A stretch of DNA of 64,000 nucleotides, from NCBI GenBank assembly GCA_004431415.1, contig QPMI01000200.1:7501-71500 (forward strand), read 5' to 3'. The notes under the pieces were generated by a model. It searched no databases and was not told where the DNA came from. It saw only the letters and a list, made by a program, of their open reading frames with translations. The first letter of the stretch is position 1. Each line of letters opens with the position of its first letter. The stretch comes from Cyanophora paradoxa (taxonomy: Eukaryota; Glaucocystophyceae; Cyanophorales; Cyanophoraceae). Positions 44,889 through 55,300 of this stretch are shown here, one piece after another. Both the position numbers and the translations under genes were made by a program.

Positions 44889-46140
44889 ATGCAGGCCCCT
44901 GGCGGCGGAGCGGGGCATGCTCCTCAGGCCCGGCCGGCTTCATCGAACACGTCGAGCCAAGCGGCGAGCCTAGCGCGATCAAACATGTCTGCGGCCATAC
45001 GCGCCAGAGTGGTGAAGATCGCGACGTGGTGCGGGTTAACCGTATCCAGCCTCGACTTGGTGCAGGAAATTCACGAAACTATTATTTGCGGGTGCAGGCT
45101 CGGCATTATTCACGTCTTTGTGGGTCCGCTTGATTGCGTAAGAGAATATCGTAATCTAATGTACTTCAAGAGCTGAAGAGGAATCTTGCGAATCAGAGGT
45201 CGCAATTCAAATTCCCATCCTTATCGTCAGCTGGGACAGCGATTTCTCACAACCACTCCGAACCTGGATCCTCGTTCGAGTGAACCATTCTTGCTTACAT
45301 TCAAGCTGATGTTCGCGATTGATCTTGATTGATCTTGCAGGCATGCGCTCAAGTTGTCGGAGTTTCTTTTGATCTGGCGGTCTTTTTTTCTCCGGCCCTC
45401 CAAGACTCGAGTGAGGGGAGGGAGCCCAGGGAACATCAGATTTCTTCAAAGCTCAAGCACTCTTTTAAGTTTTGCAGGAGATGTCTAGCGTACTTTTACC
45501 TCGCCTGGTTGGCCACGGGCCTCGTGTGGGTTGTGAGAGAAAACAACCGCAATCTTCTCTACTCGCTTTGCATCGTGCTCATTGCCGTGGTGAGTGGTCC
45601 CACTCTTGCTTACATCACTTGCATTTCAGATATACACACGCGTTATCACTTTCAGACACTGGTGCTCCTGGCACTTCCAGCCATCTTATTGCTTTCAGTA
45701 TGCTTGTGCATGCCACTTGTGATTGTGCTTCTGAGCCGTTTCTCTGAGCACGTTCCGCAACCTGGACAGGCGCGACCTTTTTTGAGCATGCCGTTCTGTG
45801 CATTTCGCTGAATTTTTTCGGTTTTGCAGCAAGCTAACCGAAACCAGATTGACCTGCTTCCTAGTTTGAAGTACGAGGTGGGGATGATGGCGCCCGATGA
45901 TGCCTTGTGTGTCATGTGCCTCGAGGAATACTCGGATGGGCAAACATTAAGAAAGCTCCCGTGTACACATTTCTTCCATCAGGTGCTTCATATCTTCCAT
46001 ATCAACCTAAGCGTTCGACATGCTATTTACAGATCTGGGCTTACCTGTACGTTCAGGCCTGTATAGACAGATGGCTTCTCATCCGATCAAAATGCCCGCT
46101 TTGCAATCGCGATATTGTCGGAGGAGAGATCGAAGTATAG
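44889..46140 (+). CDS. Membrane RING-H2 E3 ubiquitin ligase
   Basis: A multi-pass membrane protein with a C-terminal RING-H2 finger, resembling the plant E3 family that includes At4g11680. The N-terminal part starts MQAPGGGAGHAPQARP and ARVVKIATW/LGIIHVFVGP. Hydrophobic segments follow (IQIPILIVSW; RRCLAYFYLAWLATGLVWVV; LLYSLCIVLIAVV; TLVLLALPAILLLSVCLCMP). The RING is CVMCLEEYSDGQ, RKLPCTHFFHQ/ACIDRWL and SKCPLCNRDI, a full C3H2C3 set split by one intron. Stop 46138-46140. The substrate and membrane are unknown. A diverged copy of the first exon pair lies at 50694-50790. Confidence 0.87.
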
Positions 46141-46907
46141 ACCATCCAGCAATCAAACATCGTGATGGCTACTCTCGTGATCGAAGCATAGGCGCCTCGC
46201 CCTTCACACCACAGCTAGCTATAACTCTGTTTTGGAACCCGGCGACGCCTGACCCGGACCCTCAATGGGGAAAAACAGACCATTGTCAGCCCGCCTGACT
46301 GATCCCTCCACAGCAGAGGGTCAACTACCCCATCTGCAAGACCCCGTCCAAAGGCAGCCTACGCACTGTGTTATGTTGTTGAGAAACTGGAGGTAATTGC
46401 GTTCCAAAGTAGGCCCCGCTGTTCCCGCACCGTGGCAGCGAGCTAGGGACCGTCCCCAAGAAGGAGAGTATGTATAATCATATTTAAGCTTAAGACATGC
46501 CGCCAATCGCAAGCAGGCCTTGGCATTTGGGGGACGTTGGGAGGCGGGGTCCGCGAGGGGCAGGTGCCAGCTGCAGGTCCCAGAGTGCTCTAGCTCGGAT
46601 GCTGCTTTCAGCCGCCATCTCCTCCCACCTGCGGGTCGGGGGCATAGGGCTGGCCATGGTGCGGGTCCTCTGGGGGGTGCAGTTCAGGAAGTCGGAGAGC
46701 AATGTAATGGAGACTAACGTGTGCAAATTAACGTCTCCCCTCCCAACCTACACTCCCCCACCTTCCCCCCCCCCCCCCCTCCTCCCCTCCCCCCCTTCCT
46801 CCCCCCCCCCCCCCTTCCCTCCCCCTCCCTTCCCTCCTCCCCCTCCTCCCCCCTCCCCCCCCCTCCCCCCCTCAATCACATGGTTTGGTACACACACGAG
46901 GATGAAA
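46141..46907. repeat. Intergenic with poly-C/CT tract
   Basis: Mixed sequence to about 46740, then a run of C with ccctcc breaks (46748-46872). It may include the last exon and 3' UTR of the minus-strand LMBRD2-like gene, whose end I cannot fix. Confidence 0.5.
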
Positions 46908-49677
46908 TCATGGGCGTGGCAGCATCGTACTTGCGGGGTCCGTGCCTCTCATACCGACGACCTGGGGCGAGTCAAATGGGCAAAGGAGGGATAGAGGCTC
47001 GGACACCTGCAATAGCTTGTTTGATACTGAGCGAGCAATGTGCCTTGCACTCTCCATTACATTGTCATCCGGGTCTTCGGGTGCCACGGGCATCGGGACT
47101 GAAGCTCGGGGGTTGGATGCATCTGGATCGCCCAGATCACTGCGGCGCATGTTCTCAACGAGCTTGACGGTTGCTTCCGAGGCACGTGGCCTGACAGCCC
47201 ATGAAAACCTGCTGTTCCCTGCCAGAGGGCGCTCCTTCAACACTGGAGAGGCGCCGGTGGCCTCTACATCCAGGGCATCGGACGAAGCTCGTCTGGCGAT
47301 GACAAACGGGGCTGCAGCGAGATGCCCATCTGTGCTCGCAACGGAGGACTCGACTGATGGTGGCCCTGGAGGCCGAAGACCAGAGCTGGTGCCCGGATTG
47401 AAAGAGTTGTGCACAGGACTATAAGGAGGAGCAGAAACCATCGAGACCGCCTCCGTATCAGACGGTGGTGCTGGGGCTGGAATCCCAGCACCACCAGTTG
47501 GTGAAGCAAGACCAATCCCAGCAGCACCAACCTGATCACTAGGGCGCTTCACCTGGAGGGATGCATGAGCTAGGACAATCAAACATACAAATTCCATACG
47601 CAACGCGCTCACATAGAGCTTTTCTTGCGCTGCCCTAGCCTCGCGCCGCTGTCTTGCAGAGCGTACGATATCCCGACCACGGGACATGAGTTGTGCACTG
47701 TACTCCTCATCGACCTGTGTGGAATAAGCGCTTCACGCAAAATACGTTACAGCAAGTGGCACGCCTGCAAAAACTTCAGGCGGAGGTACTCCGAGAGCTT
47801 GCCGAAGGCGCCCAGGAAGGTGAGGAGTGCGGAGATGAGCACAATCGTACACACAAGATACGGAAGCCACGAGTTGAAAGCTGCAATCGCTTCGTCCATG
47901 GGCCGGAGAATAGCCTGCTCGATACAGATCGTGTTACGAGATGGAGCAACTAGAACGCCTTCAGCAGACCTGGTAAGCAGCTGTTTCTCGAGTGATGTTG
48001 AAAAGCGTGTAGAAGTGGAATGTGGATGCCGCAATCACCTAGAGTGGGCTGCGATGAGCACAGGAGACGAGAAGAAGAATACACAGCGCAAATTTGCCAA
48101 ACGACCTTCAGGGAGAGATACGCGTTCATGAGAAGCGACCAACCGTCCGAGTTCCCAGGTAGCAGGTCGTAAGTATTGAAAAACTGCAACTGCTATCAGA
48201 GCCCCGAAAGTGATGTGGAGTTCAACGTATGTAACAGACCTTCATCTTGAAGAGGCCGGCGTGGATGCAAAGGCACATGTAGCTCATGATGAAGATTGCA
48301 AGGAGCTGTGGATGGAGGTTACGATATACAATGACGGAACAGAAGAAGTCTTACGGACTTGCAAAGCGTAGGACGGCAGAGGCTTGGAAATAATCATGGA
48401 GAAGACAGAGATCCCAGCGAACGGCGTAGATGCCTCCGAGGCAAGCATGAGCAACGAGAGGCCCATAAAGAACACAGAGAGTATACGCGAGCCTGAATAA
48501 TCTTAAGGCCTGTGTGACGAATGTGCAGGGGGTTCACGAACCCACGGGTTTGATCCAGCAGCGCCACCACCATTCCATCTTGTCGAGGAAGAGACCGAAA
48601 TCGCCTTCCCGCTCTGGTCGCTGCAGAGCTTTGAACGGCCCCGGACCACGGCGCTTGTTGTCAAGCACATCCTCGATGCTGATTGCCTTGTCGATGAGGT
48701 TGCGGTACTGTCGATCAAGCTTGTACCAAAGAACTGCAGCTGACTTGACTCGCCGGTGCAAGTCCGCAAGCTTGCTTTCGCTTGCGCCCACGATCTCCTT
48801 GAAACGATCATCTCGTGCGCCTGCGCGCGGTCGATACTGTTCTGGGAGCCTTGCCACAATTTTGTTCACGAAAACCTGCAATCGTGAGTTTGATTCACTC
48901 AAGCACGTCGGACAAGCGAACCTGGAGGTTTTGATCGCGAGCCTCGAGAAGCTGTATGTACGCCGACAGCTCAGCAACCAGCTCTTCGAGATCCGAGTCT
49001 GCCTTGTTTAAATTCATTGAAGTGAGCATGACCTGCAGAGTGAAAGTTATGGAATGTGAGAATTCGCGCGCAACAAAGCTGGGCTGTACCTTGTACTCAA
49101 TGCGCTTCAGCCTTGTGCTAAGACTCCCATTGTACCAGAGAGACTTGGGGAAGTCAACAAGGCCATGGCCAAAGAGCACGACGACGAGCAAGAGGTTGAA
49201 GAGGTAGCTAAGCGCATAAATGAGGCCCATAAAGCGGTCGAGTGACATTCGGCCCGTGAAGAGGATCCAGAGGAAGAACGGCGCCAAGACAACAATGCCC
49301 CCGATAAGCCAGATCACGTTCTGTTTCAAAGCGTACATGCATCGCCCACGCCAGTTAAACTCCCCAGCCTGGATGTAATCCGTCATGAAGGAGATGATCC
49401 CTAGTTGGAGGACGATGACAGTCCAGTACACAATGAGCCACAAGGTCGTGAGAATTGTCGAGTTGGCGAGCTCATCGGGAGTAACCTGTGGGACCGCACG
49501 GCCGTCGATAACGCCCTGGAGGTCCACTGATGCGAATGCAACCGTGGAAAACGAAAAGAACCAGCTCGCCGCGACGACAGTGGCAAGATATGTAGGCAGC
49601 CGCGGCTCGCTGTAGTAGAACGTGAGGACACAGCATACGACCGCAACGACAACGATCTCAACAACGAGCTCGATCAT
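46908..49677 (-). CDS. LMBRD2-like multi-pass membrane protein
   Basis: LMBR1-family membrane protein. ATG 49677 gives MIELVVEIVVVAVVCCVLTF followed by several hydrophobic helices (LATVVAASWFFSFSTVAFAS; LWLIVYWTVIVLQLGIISFM; NVIWLIGGIVVLAPFFLWIL; LSYLFNLLLVVVLFGHGLVD) and the family-typical GLVDFPKSLWYNG. A cytosolic coiled-coil section (LVAELSAYIQLLEA, ARLPEQYRPRAGARDD, WYKLDRQYRNLIDKAISIED) separates it from further helices near 47.75-48.5 kb. The tail is SRGRDIVRSARQRREARAAQ then Ser/Pro-rich. This order matches LMBRD2. Receptor- or cilium-related roles are known for animal members, but none is shown here. The 3' end is uncertain: the stop at 46908 may lie in an unspliced intron after KLLQ. 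Confidence 0.8.
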
Positions 49678-49689
49678 TCTTCAAGATTG

Positions 49690-50247
49690 AAGGGAAGCCG
49701 TCGTGCGTGCGGGGCGCTGGATCGAGCGTCCACAGCGTCGACCAGGCCGCCTCAAGCTATTCTGGGCGCATGCACTGCACTGTAAATGACTACGTACACG
49801 CCTGTCCGCTGCAGCGCTCCGAATGGCGACGTGCAGCTTCGGTGCAGCGCTTTCTAGCTACTGCACGGCTGCGCGAGCGGCGCGTGTGCTGGGGCCGTTG
49901 CTATGCGCCTCGGTGCAGCGCTTGCGGTTCGACTGGGTGACGCCGACTCGATGCGAGTGCGAGCAGCGCGAGACGAATTTGCACCCGTACCCTGGATGCG
50001 GCTGCTTCGGCGGTGACGTGCAAGCCGCCCACGGCTCAGCGACGTCCTCGGACGGCGGCCTATCGCTCGGGAAGGAGGGCTGGGCCGCGCTGCGACGAGG
50101 CGCGCGCCTCGGATCGAGGGCGTGCGACGAGCCTCGGAGTTTCAAAAGCTCCCAGCGCCGAGGACCCGAGCGGCCCAGCGGCCGAGCAGCGGCCGAGCGG
50201 CAGATTGCGAGTTGCGTACGTGCATAGCTCCGTCCAGCGTCTGCAGC
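49690..50247 (+). repeat. Repeat C, full copy upstream of LMBRD2-like gene
   Basis: About 530 bp that recurs inverted at 57990-58530. Landmarks are gtgcgtgcggggcgctggat, gtcgaccaggccgcctcaag, cgtaccctggatgcggctgc, ggcctatcgctcgggaagga and gcggcagattg. The end nearest 49690 lies about 15 bp upstream of the LMBRD2-like ATG. The far end (50213-50247) is shared with the partial copy at 44.7 kb. The rest to 50693 is unassigned. Confidence 0.88.
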
Positions 50248-50693
50248 CCCTGGGCCTCTGTGAGGCGATCCCGTTCGGTGAGCGTTTCGGTGTGTGATCT
50301 CAATCTGCAGCGATTGCAGGTGCGGCGACTGTCGGCGAGGGGACTCGGGGAGCCGCTGAGCGCGCTATATAGCTAGCGTCGACAATTTGAGAGTGTTCAA
50401 GTACAACTGCAAGGGGCGGCGCCGTGCAGCGTCGACAATTCGGACTCCCGAGTCCGAGTCACTGAGTCTCCGGATCCGACGCTCATATATATGCATGATG
50501 TCCGGATATGATCCGCTGAGTTGCACATTGATAACACTGGCATACTAGCCGGGGACAACGCAGGCTAGAAGCGGCGGTGCTACCTACGGGGGCGACAAGC
50601 CGCGGACGACGCAGGCAGGGCCCTCTGAAGGGGGGCGTGCACTCGTTTTCGTTTTCGTTTTCGTTGTTCGAATTCGTACGTTTCGTTCCTGGC

Positions 50694-50790
50694 CCAGCCG
50701 TGCCAGAGTGGTGAAGATTGCGACTTGGCTGGGAACTTCGGAATATTTCACGTCTTCGCGGGTTTCGCTATTGCATAAATGTTTCGAGCT
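50694..50790 (+). pseudogene. Diverged copy of the RING-gene first exons
   Basis: gtgccagagtggtgaagatt, gcgacttgg and atttcacgtcttcgcgggtt correspond to two parts of the RING gene (about 44998-45032 and 45105-45140). In the parent these parts are separated by a 69-nt intron (gtgcgggtt...gggtgcag). In the copy they are almost adjacent. No other exons follow. Confidence 0.65.
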
Positions 50791-50879
50791 CAATGAGTCA
50801 GTCGACGTCTTGGAATCAGAGCTCGAGGTTGCTGTTCAGTACTAGTGTACATATGTATACGTACGAGCCTGGCAGTCTT

Positions 50880-51452
50880 GATCGCGACCGCCCAGGTCCG
50901 CGCTGACCCAACGCGCCGCCTGCGTTGGAATGCCCTTGGGTCAACCCCGCGCGAGCAGGCGCTCGCACTGGGAGGCCCGCCAATCTACCCTCGCGGAGCG
51001 TGGATTGGACTCCGGGAACCCCTGGGTGCCCGGCCCGCCTCCGATTTCGCCTGCGCTGGCTGACCCCCCTCTGCACGCTTCCGCCGCCCTGCAGAATCGA
51101 CCAGGGAGGGATCGCGCTTTCGCGCTTTCCCTGAGTGCGCGCCTTCGATTTCGATTTCGATTTCAGGGCGCTTCAATTCCGATCTGACCCCCCTCCGCGT
51201 GCGCCGCCCCCCCGCAGGCTACCGACGGGTCCCGGCCCCGCCGGGCCTGCAGGAACTCCCACCGCCCAAGAACGACGACGCGATGCTGCACACGACACGT
51301 GCGCGGCCTAGGCCGTGCGGGGGTGGAGCGTTACTCCCCTTACGGGCCTCGGGGGGGAACGGCCGGGCCGGCAACGGCGAGGGCCGCACCTTCCTACGCG
51401 TAGCCCAGACAGGCGTAGTACACAGCTAGCTAGCTCGTTCTACGCTGAACGC
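50880..51452 (-). repeat. Element A, copy 6 (inverted)
   Basis: Reverse complement of module 1: it ends in ctagctagctcgttctacgc and gaacgc at 51452 and extends down through tttcgatttcgatttcaggg to the gcgagggtagatt-type section near 50990 shared with copy 4. Modules 2 and 3 are absent. Confidence 0.87.
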
Positions 51453-51867
51453 AGGTAACATCCCACACTGGCCACTTCAGTTTTGAAAATCTCAAGCTCG
51501 TAAGCTCAAAATCTAGCATCGACGAATTTGTCATGACTCTAGCATCGACGAATTTGTCCAGTCAAGAATGGACTGCGATTTGATTTGAGGCTCCAGCGCT
51601 GTCCAAATGCTGATTGAGTACTCAAAATTAACTAGATGCGGGCCGGGTTGTGCTTGAGACTCAGAAGGAGGGAGCGGAGGCGGGAGGCGTCACGCTTGCC
51701 CTCCACTTCCTTCGATTTTTCGCCCTCCTTGGCCTTTCCAGAGGCACCGACACTGTCGATGAGGGCACAAATAGATTCCCACTTGTTTGGCAGAGGTACA
51801 AAGCTGTACGATGCGAAACGACCAGGATCCGCCTTCCTATGGGGGCATCGGTTGGGAGCAAAGAGAC
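51453..51867 (-). pseudogene. Inverted duplicate of the clathrin light chain last exon
   Basis: Reverse complement of about 22877-23291. It includes part of the intron before the last exon, the exon encoding ADPGRFASYSFVPLPN through LKHNPARI and its stop (TAG at 51633), and about 180 bp of 3' flank, and it reads essentially identical. There are no upstream exons. At 51863 it joins agacaggcgtagtacacagc, an element A motif. Confidence 0.93.
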
Positions 51868-51889
51868 AGGCGTAGTACACAGCTGGCAG

Positions 51890-52197
51890 CTGGCTAAAAT
51901 CGGGGCTCATGATCACGTGCACATGCACTGCGCATGCATGCGCAACTGATCAGGCTTTCAAAGTTTGATTTAAATTTGGATTTGGGCAGCAAACTTTTTG
52001 AAATGGGCTGCAATGCGGATCCGATGATCTCTGAGAGCTGAGGCTGGCCATCGATATCATAGCATGGGGGCAGGGGCTTTATAATTAATGGGGCTGGCCA
52101 TTGAGGCTTAGCCCTCAGGGCCTGGCTGCCGCAGTGCCCAGCTATCGAATCAGTGCTAGCGCTCAGCGGCTGTCCGGCTATCGCTGAGTCGTACTGG
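51890..52197. other. Intergenic, nothing recognised
   Basis: AT-rich sequence with gcatgcatgcgc near 51930 and no supported gene, leading into repeat B. Confidence 0.4.
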
Positions 52198-52297
52198 ACG
52201 TCGATTTGCCTATCCAAGAGAGCCCTTGGATTCCTCAGCGGACACTGCTAGTCAGAACAGCTAGTCCAGACATCGTGTGAGTTACATCTGAAATGCA
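52198..52297 (+). repeat. Repeat B, copy 3
   Basis: Begins acgtcgatttgcctatccaa and ends catcgtgtgagttacatctg then aaatgcac. It lies 16 bp beyond the stop codon of the Fused-kinase gene. Confidence 0.85.
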
Positions 52298-52313
52298 CAT
52301 AACGGGTGATCTT

Positions 52314-55300
52314 CTACGATCTACTGTTATGTGGAGAGGGGGATGGGCCACGGGCACTTGCGACTCGCCCGAGCTTATTTTGGATGCGGGAGATGTATTT
52401 CTGTACGACTGGATCGTCCATCGCAGACATCCCTTCGATCACTTGCCGGAAGCCATTCTGCATTCCACATTTGAGCGAATTGTCAGCTAATGAAAGCACG
52501 ATGAAATGCACCGCCAAGAGGAAATCACGGCATTCATCGTAAGCACAGAAGTTTCCCAAAGAAAAGAGGGCGATTTTCTTTGGGGATCCATCGTCCTGGA
52601 GGTGAAGCGTAAGCCATGAGATGGTATGAAGGGGTGTGACAGCGTGCCTGAAGTGTGTGCATGAGCTGCATCACAGCCCCAGAGCGTAGGAGATCTCCAC
52701 ACAAGGCCGAAGAGTTCCTCACAAGATTCCCGAGGGCACCAGCTGCATTGGCTCGAGTCTTCTCCTCAGAATCCTGGCAAGAGACACATTAGTCCATCGA
52801 TTTGAATCAAGCGAGGATTGTGCAGCTATTGCTAAGCACCTTGAGGAGAATAACAAGGGCAGGAATGCAGGGGCGCAGTGCATCGTACAGGCTGTCATTG
52901 TGAAAGCCGGCATTGCCTGCAAAGAGCTCACGGCGATGACAGGCCGAGCGACCATTGAAGTGCACCGATTGCAAAAGATGCAAACTTTCGAGTGGAGCGG
53001 TCAGGATCCTGACACCTCTCGATGAGGTCGGAGAGAAGGTTGTGCCTGCCAGGGATCATGTGCATGGCGAAGATTACTGCAGAAGAAAACCAAGCAGACC
53101 TCAAAAGAGCATCATAGAAGAAGGCAGAGTGCCGGCAAAGATTGCCCAAGAGGTTGCAAACCTGCAGTGCAGGTCTCAACAACAAGCAGCTACAAAAAGA
53201 AATCCCCCAAATTTGGAACCTTAGCGCGGACTCCTGGGTCGCTGTGATTCAGCAACCGACCAAATGCCTGGTAGAGCTCCGCCCTGCAAACACTGCCAGT
53301 TCGCAACAGAGCACAGACAAGGGGAATACACATCATACTTGTGAATAGGCTCATAATGTTCTTTGGAGATTCGGGCAAGCTGCCAGCAGTCAGTGGAGCT
53401 CAAGCAAAACATATCAGCAGGCGCACCTGGGAAATGATCAACAGAGTATCCACAATTAAACTTGGTGAGCGTGCCGTGTCTAAGAGAGGCCCAAGGATCC
53501 GTCCAGAAATGCCTCCAGCTTGCGAGAATTGGACAGCGAACTGGTTTCCGCCCAGCACAAGCCGCGACAGCAGACCTAGCGGGATTCGCATTAGAAAGGC
53601 CCAACTTCTTATGAAGGTCGCTGCACACCAACGGGCAGATCGGCGTATTCAACGGGAATAAGGGGAAGAGCTGCAACCAGGTGCTGCACAAGCTGCTGTG
53701 CATACATCTCCTGCAGGGATTCCGTGAGAGGTGTTCACAAGTTCAGGAGAAGTGAAATGAATAAGAGGGCATGCCTGCTGCACGGTTGCAAAGAGCTGCT
53801 CCTCAACAGCATTTGCGAGAGGAACGTAGAGGACGCTAACAGCTTGTTGCAAGAGCTGCACTGCAGCTCCTCGGCCATGTGCCGAGGTTCGCCACTGCAG
53901 TATGCGCCTAAGCCGAGCTTCTCTCAAAAGAGCAACCAGAGAGCGGAGAAGGTCGTCCCGCAGGAGGAGTTGGACGGCCCCGGGGATCGGCTGCAAACTC
54001 GTTCAAATTCGAGCCATTCGGGTGCACGAACTGGCGCACCCTGGACACAACATCATACACCGTCTTGACAGCTGTAAGGAGCCCCGAGGGAGAAATTTCA
54101 GATGCGGGGCCGAGTGCCTTGAGCTCCCCTGTGAAAGCATTCAGAGATGCTTGGCCCATGGAGTTCATGAGGTACGAAGGCGCACTGCACAGAAGAGGCC
54201 AAAGGCCTGAATCAAGGATGCGCTCAACTGCAGTTGGCCCACCTCTCGAGATCAGGCGTTTCAGAAGGGCAAGTGGGCCGTCCAAGGCGCCAGTGAGAGG
54301 GTATCCGAAACAGGTGCCTTCCAGACGGGTCATGAGCTGAAGAGGGGATTGTCCAGAGGAATTTCGCAGCGAGAAGAGATCACGAAGAGCAGACAGAAAG
54401 CGGGATTCGATGAGCAATGGCGTAAGAGGGGGCAAAGAGGAATTTGCTTCCGCAGCTTCAACAAGGTGGGTGAGAAGAGCGCAAGCAGCTGCGGCAGGGA
54501 GAAGATGGAATGGGGACTGAGGTGATCGAGCTGAAGGTGATGGGGAAATGACGTGGGCCACAATCCCTTCTGCAGAGGGCCCGAGAACAGGCGAAGATGA
54601 CAGCCGTGCTGCCAGGCCAGGGACCCCCTGACAAGCTGCGGCAAGAACGAGCATTGCACATGCTTGAGATTGTGGTCCCTCTGCATCTGATGGCCGTGCA
54701 GCAATTGCGGCAAGGGTGTCAACTGATGAACCACTCGCAGCAAGCTCCTCCGCGCATCTTGCTGATGCTCGACAAACATGTAGCAGCACCTACGCAAGCA
54801 TCGATACTGGCCTCGCCGAGACGATAGGGAATCCAATCGTGGTTGCACCTGTACGGCTGCAAGGCGGGCCTCTGAGCGAACAAGCTCACAGACTCGTTGG
54901 AGAGCACTGCGCTGCAACAGCTCGTCCGCAACAGCAGATCCAACCTGTAGCCGGATGTTCATTAGGAGACGATCCTTTGGGGCGAACAGATAACGTACAA
55001 CCACATCAAGGGCACGGTCTTGGAGTTCAACTGAAGGCGGAAGAGATGGCCGGGCTGTCTCAGATCCTCCATTCGCCGTGGCTGGGTCATCACGAGGTGG
55101 ATAGGGGAACGGCAGGACATCAACAACAGCACGTGGATTCGCGCCGTTGGCAGGCGGGGTCTGAAGGAGGTGTGCTAACGCCTTGAGAGCAGCAATCGCA
55201 ACGCGATCAGGCTGTTGAAGGCAAGCAACCAGCGTAGATGGTACGCGCACACTGTCTTTATGTCAGTGCAGATTGATCAAGCGTGCTATGGCAAAACTTA

